25,857 bases of DNA. It comes from Bacilli bacterium (GTDB taxonomy: Bacteria > Bacillota_I > Bacilli_A > RFN20 > CAG-826). The stretch is from NCBI GenBank assembly GCA_016296775.1, contig JAEDIE010000019.1, positions 1-25,857 of the forward strand. Direction: 5' to 3'. A program made the translations under genes and the position numbers. Below are positions 24,857-25,857 of this stretch, piece by piece. The notes beneath the pieces were generated by a model. It had not been told where the DNA came from. It ran no database searches and was given only the letters and a program-made list of their open reading frames with translations. Each line of letters opens with the position of its first letter. Within the stretch, counting starts at the first letter, position 1.

Positions 24857-25857
24857 CTACTCAATTTTTTCAAAATCGCTTGCAGGATGTTTACATAATG
24901 GACAAATAAAGTCTGCTGGAAGATTTTCTCCTTCATAGATATATCCACAAATCTTACAAATCCATCCTACTTTTTTTCTTTCTCCTCTTTGTTTTTGAGG
25001 TTTAATATTTTTTTGATAATAATCATAACTTAAACTCTCTTCATTACTTAATGTTTTTGATTCAACAATTTCACAAATAAAGCCGTAATGACTATTTAAA
25101 TCTATTACTTCTTTAACTTTAAGAGCAAAATAAGCATTTGTATATTTGGTTAAATAAACTATGCCATTCTTACTTCTTGAAACTGTATTATATCCTTCAA
25201 ATTTATTACTATCTCTTCCACTAGCAAATCCAAATCTCTTAATTAAAGTAAATGGAGTATGTTTTGTTAAGCAATTTAAATTCATTTCTTTAGTTCTTAA
25301 GATTGTTTCTGTTGAATAGTTAGCTTTATTTAAAGAAACAAAGATTGTGTTAGGATTACTTGCAACTTGGTTAATTGAATTGACAATACATCCATTATCT
25401 TTTGTTCCGTCATTTGTAGTAACAACATATAATCCATATCCAATATTAAATAAAGGATTCTTTTCTCTTAAATCAATCTTTGGGAAATCAATAGCAATTT
25501 CTTTAGCTAAAGCTTCAACTTGTTCAGCTTGAGAATCTTTTATTCTTGAATTAATAGTAAATGAACTCGAAAGAATAGTCATATTCTTCATAGAAGAAAA
25601 AATTTCTTTAATTAATTTTCCACTATTTGGAGCCCATGAACCATTTTCAACAATTGCTACAGTTCTATTTTGTAAATTATGATATTTTAAATCGAGTAAA
25701 AATTCTTCCATTGGTGTAAATATACCCATGTTATAGGTTGAAGAACAAATAACAAAGTGTGAATATTTAAATGCTTCAGCTACTAAATAAGATTTATCTG
25801 TTTTACTAGCATCATACATTTTAATATTTTTAATTCCTTCAAGAGCTAAAGAATCAG
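24857..25857 (-). CDS. Flavodoxin-flavin reductase-rubredoxin protein (FprA/Hrb fusion), 5' end outside window
   Basis: The frame stays open past the ATG at 25819 to the window edge, reading D-S-L-A-L-E-G-I-K-N-I-K before it. That stretch aligns with a flavodoxin fold, so the gene is cut by the window and 25819 is not the start. Visible domains in order are the C-terminal half of a flavodoxin (with S-S-T-Y-N-M-G-I), a flavin-reductase/FMN-binding domain (about 165 residues, starting N-I-G-Y-G-L-Y-V-V), and a rubredoxin with C-K-I-C-G-Y and C-P-L-C-K-H-P. In anaerobes this combination usually follows a metallo-beta-lactamase diiron domain and reduces O2 to water or NO to N2O using NADH. That N-terminal domain is inferred. 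It is first in view of the minus-strand unit. Confidence 0.85.
   Translation of the reverse strand, partial: DSLALEGIKNIKMYDASKTDKSYLVAEAFKYSHFVICSSTYNMGIFTPMEEFLLDLKYHNLQNRTVAIVENGSWAPNSGKLIKEIFSSMKNMTILSSSFTINSRIKDSQAEQVEALAKEIAIDFPKIDLREKNPLFNIGYGLYVVTTNDGTKDNGCIVNSINQVASNPNTIFVSLNKANYSTETILRTKEMNLNCLTKHTPFTLIKRFGFASGRDSNKFEGYNTVSRSKNGIVYLTKYTNAYFALKVKEVIDLNSHYGFICEIVESKTLSNEESLSYDYYQKNIKPQKQRGERKKVGWICKICGYIYEGENLPADFICPLCKHPASDFEKIE

Overview
The window is a very AT-rich, gene-dense piece of a bacterial chromosome. It suggests an anaerobic, low-GC Firmicute close to the Mollicutes (the Bacilli/RF39-type gut lineages are my best guess). The grounds are codon use, strong AGGAGG-type ribosome binding sites, an F-type ATP synthase whose b subunit carries a lipoprotein signal, a RexB-like AddB, and a rubredoxin-flavin reductase protein typical of anaerobes. 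Tryptophan is encoded by TGG and several genes end in TGA placed in tight stop/start overlaps. The standard bacterial code is therefore used, not the mycoplasma code. No tRNA, rRNA, CRISPR array, insertion sequence or prophage gene is visible, and there is no gene-free stretch longer than about 180 bases.

Layout. (1) 1-883, plus strand: the possible tail of an upstream gene, then a choline/aminoglycoside-kinase-like phosphotransferase. It converges on, and overlaps by 17 nt, the end of the next unit. (2) 10429 down to 867, minus strand: one uninterrupted unit, mscS - atpI-like - atpB - atpE - atpF - atpH - atpA - atpG - atpD - atpC - ATP-grasp ligase - ppa. A mechanosensitive channel thus opens the ATP synthase operon, and an ATP-grasp enzyme plus a pyrophosphatase close it. 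(3) 10430-10607: a divergent control region with a 10-bp perfect inverted repeat. (4) 10608-12266, plus strand: a TGS-type uridine/nucleoside kinase followed by a strong intrinsic terminator. (5) 25857 down to 12335, minus strand: a second tightly packed unit. It holds a flavodoxin-flavin reductase-rubredoxin protein (its 5' part lies beyond the window), a MazG-type pyrophosphohydrolase, a GlpA-like dehydrogenase with a [2Fe-2S] domain, an FAD/NAD oxidoreductase, a small four-cysteine DUF1667 protein, a DUF2974 alpha/beta-hydrolase, glycerol kinase, AddB/RexB, AddA and a DUF5677 protein.

How the genes work together. Unit 2 makes an ATP synthase. Its c subunit has a two-carboxylate site plus the E-T-T-x-x-Y pattern of sodium-coupled rotors, so Na+ rather than H+ may be the coupling ion. 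Unit 5 combines glycerol use (GlpK, then a three-protein glycerol-3-phosphate oxidising complex, with a lipase-like protein that might release glycerol), oxygen or redox protection, nucleotide-pool cleaning and AddAB recombination repair. Most of the window is core metabolism. The points worth a second look are the c-subunit ion site, the lipoprotein b subunit, the mscS-atp coupling, the four-cysteine carrier and lipase embedded in the glycerol operon, and the compact AddB without a Walker A motif. I do not see a clear new multi-gene system.
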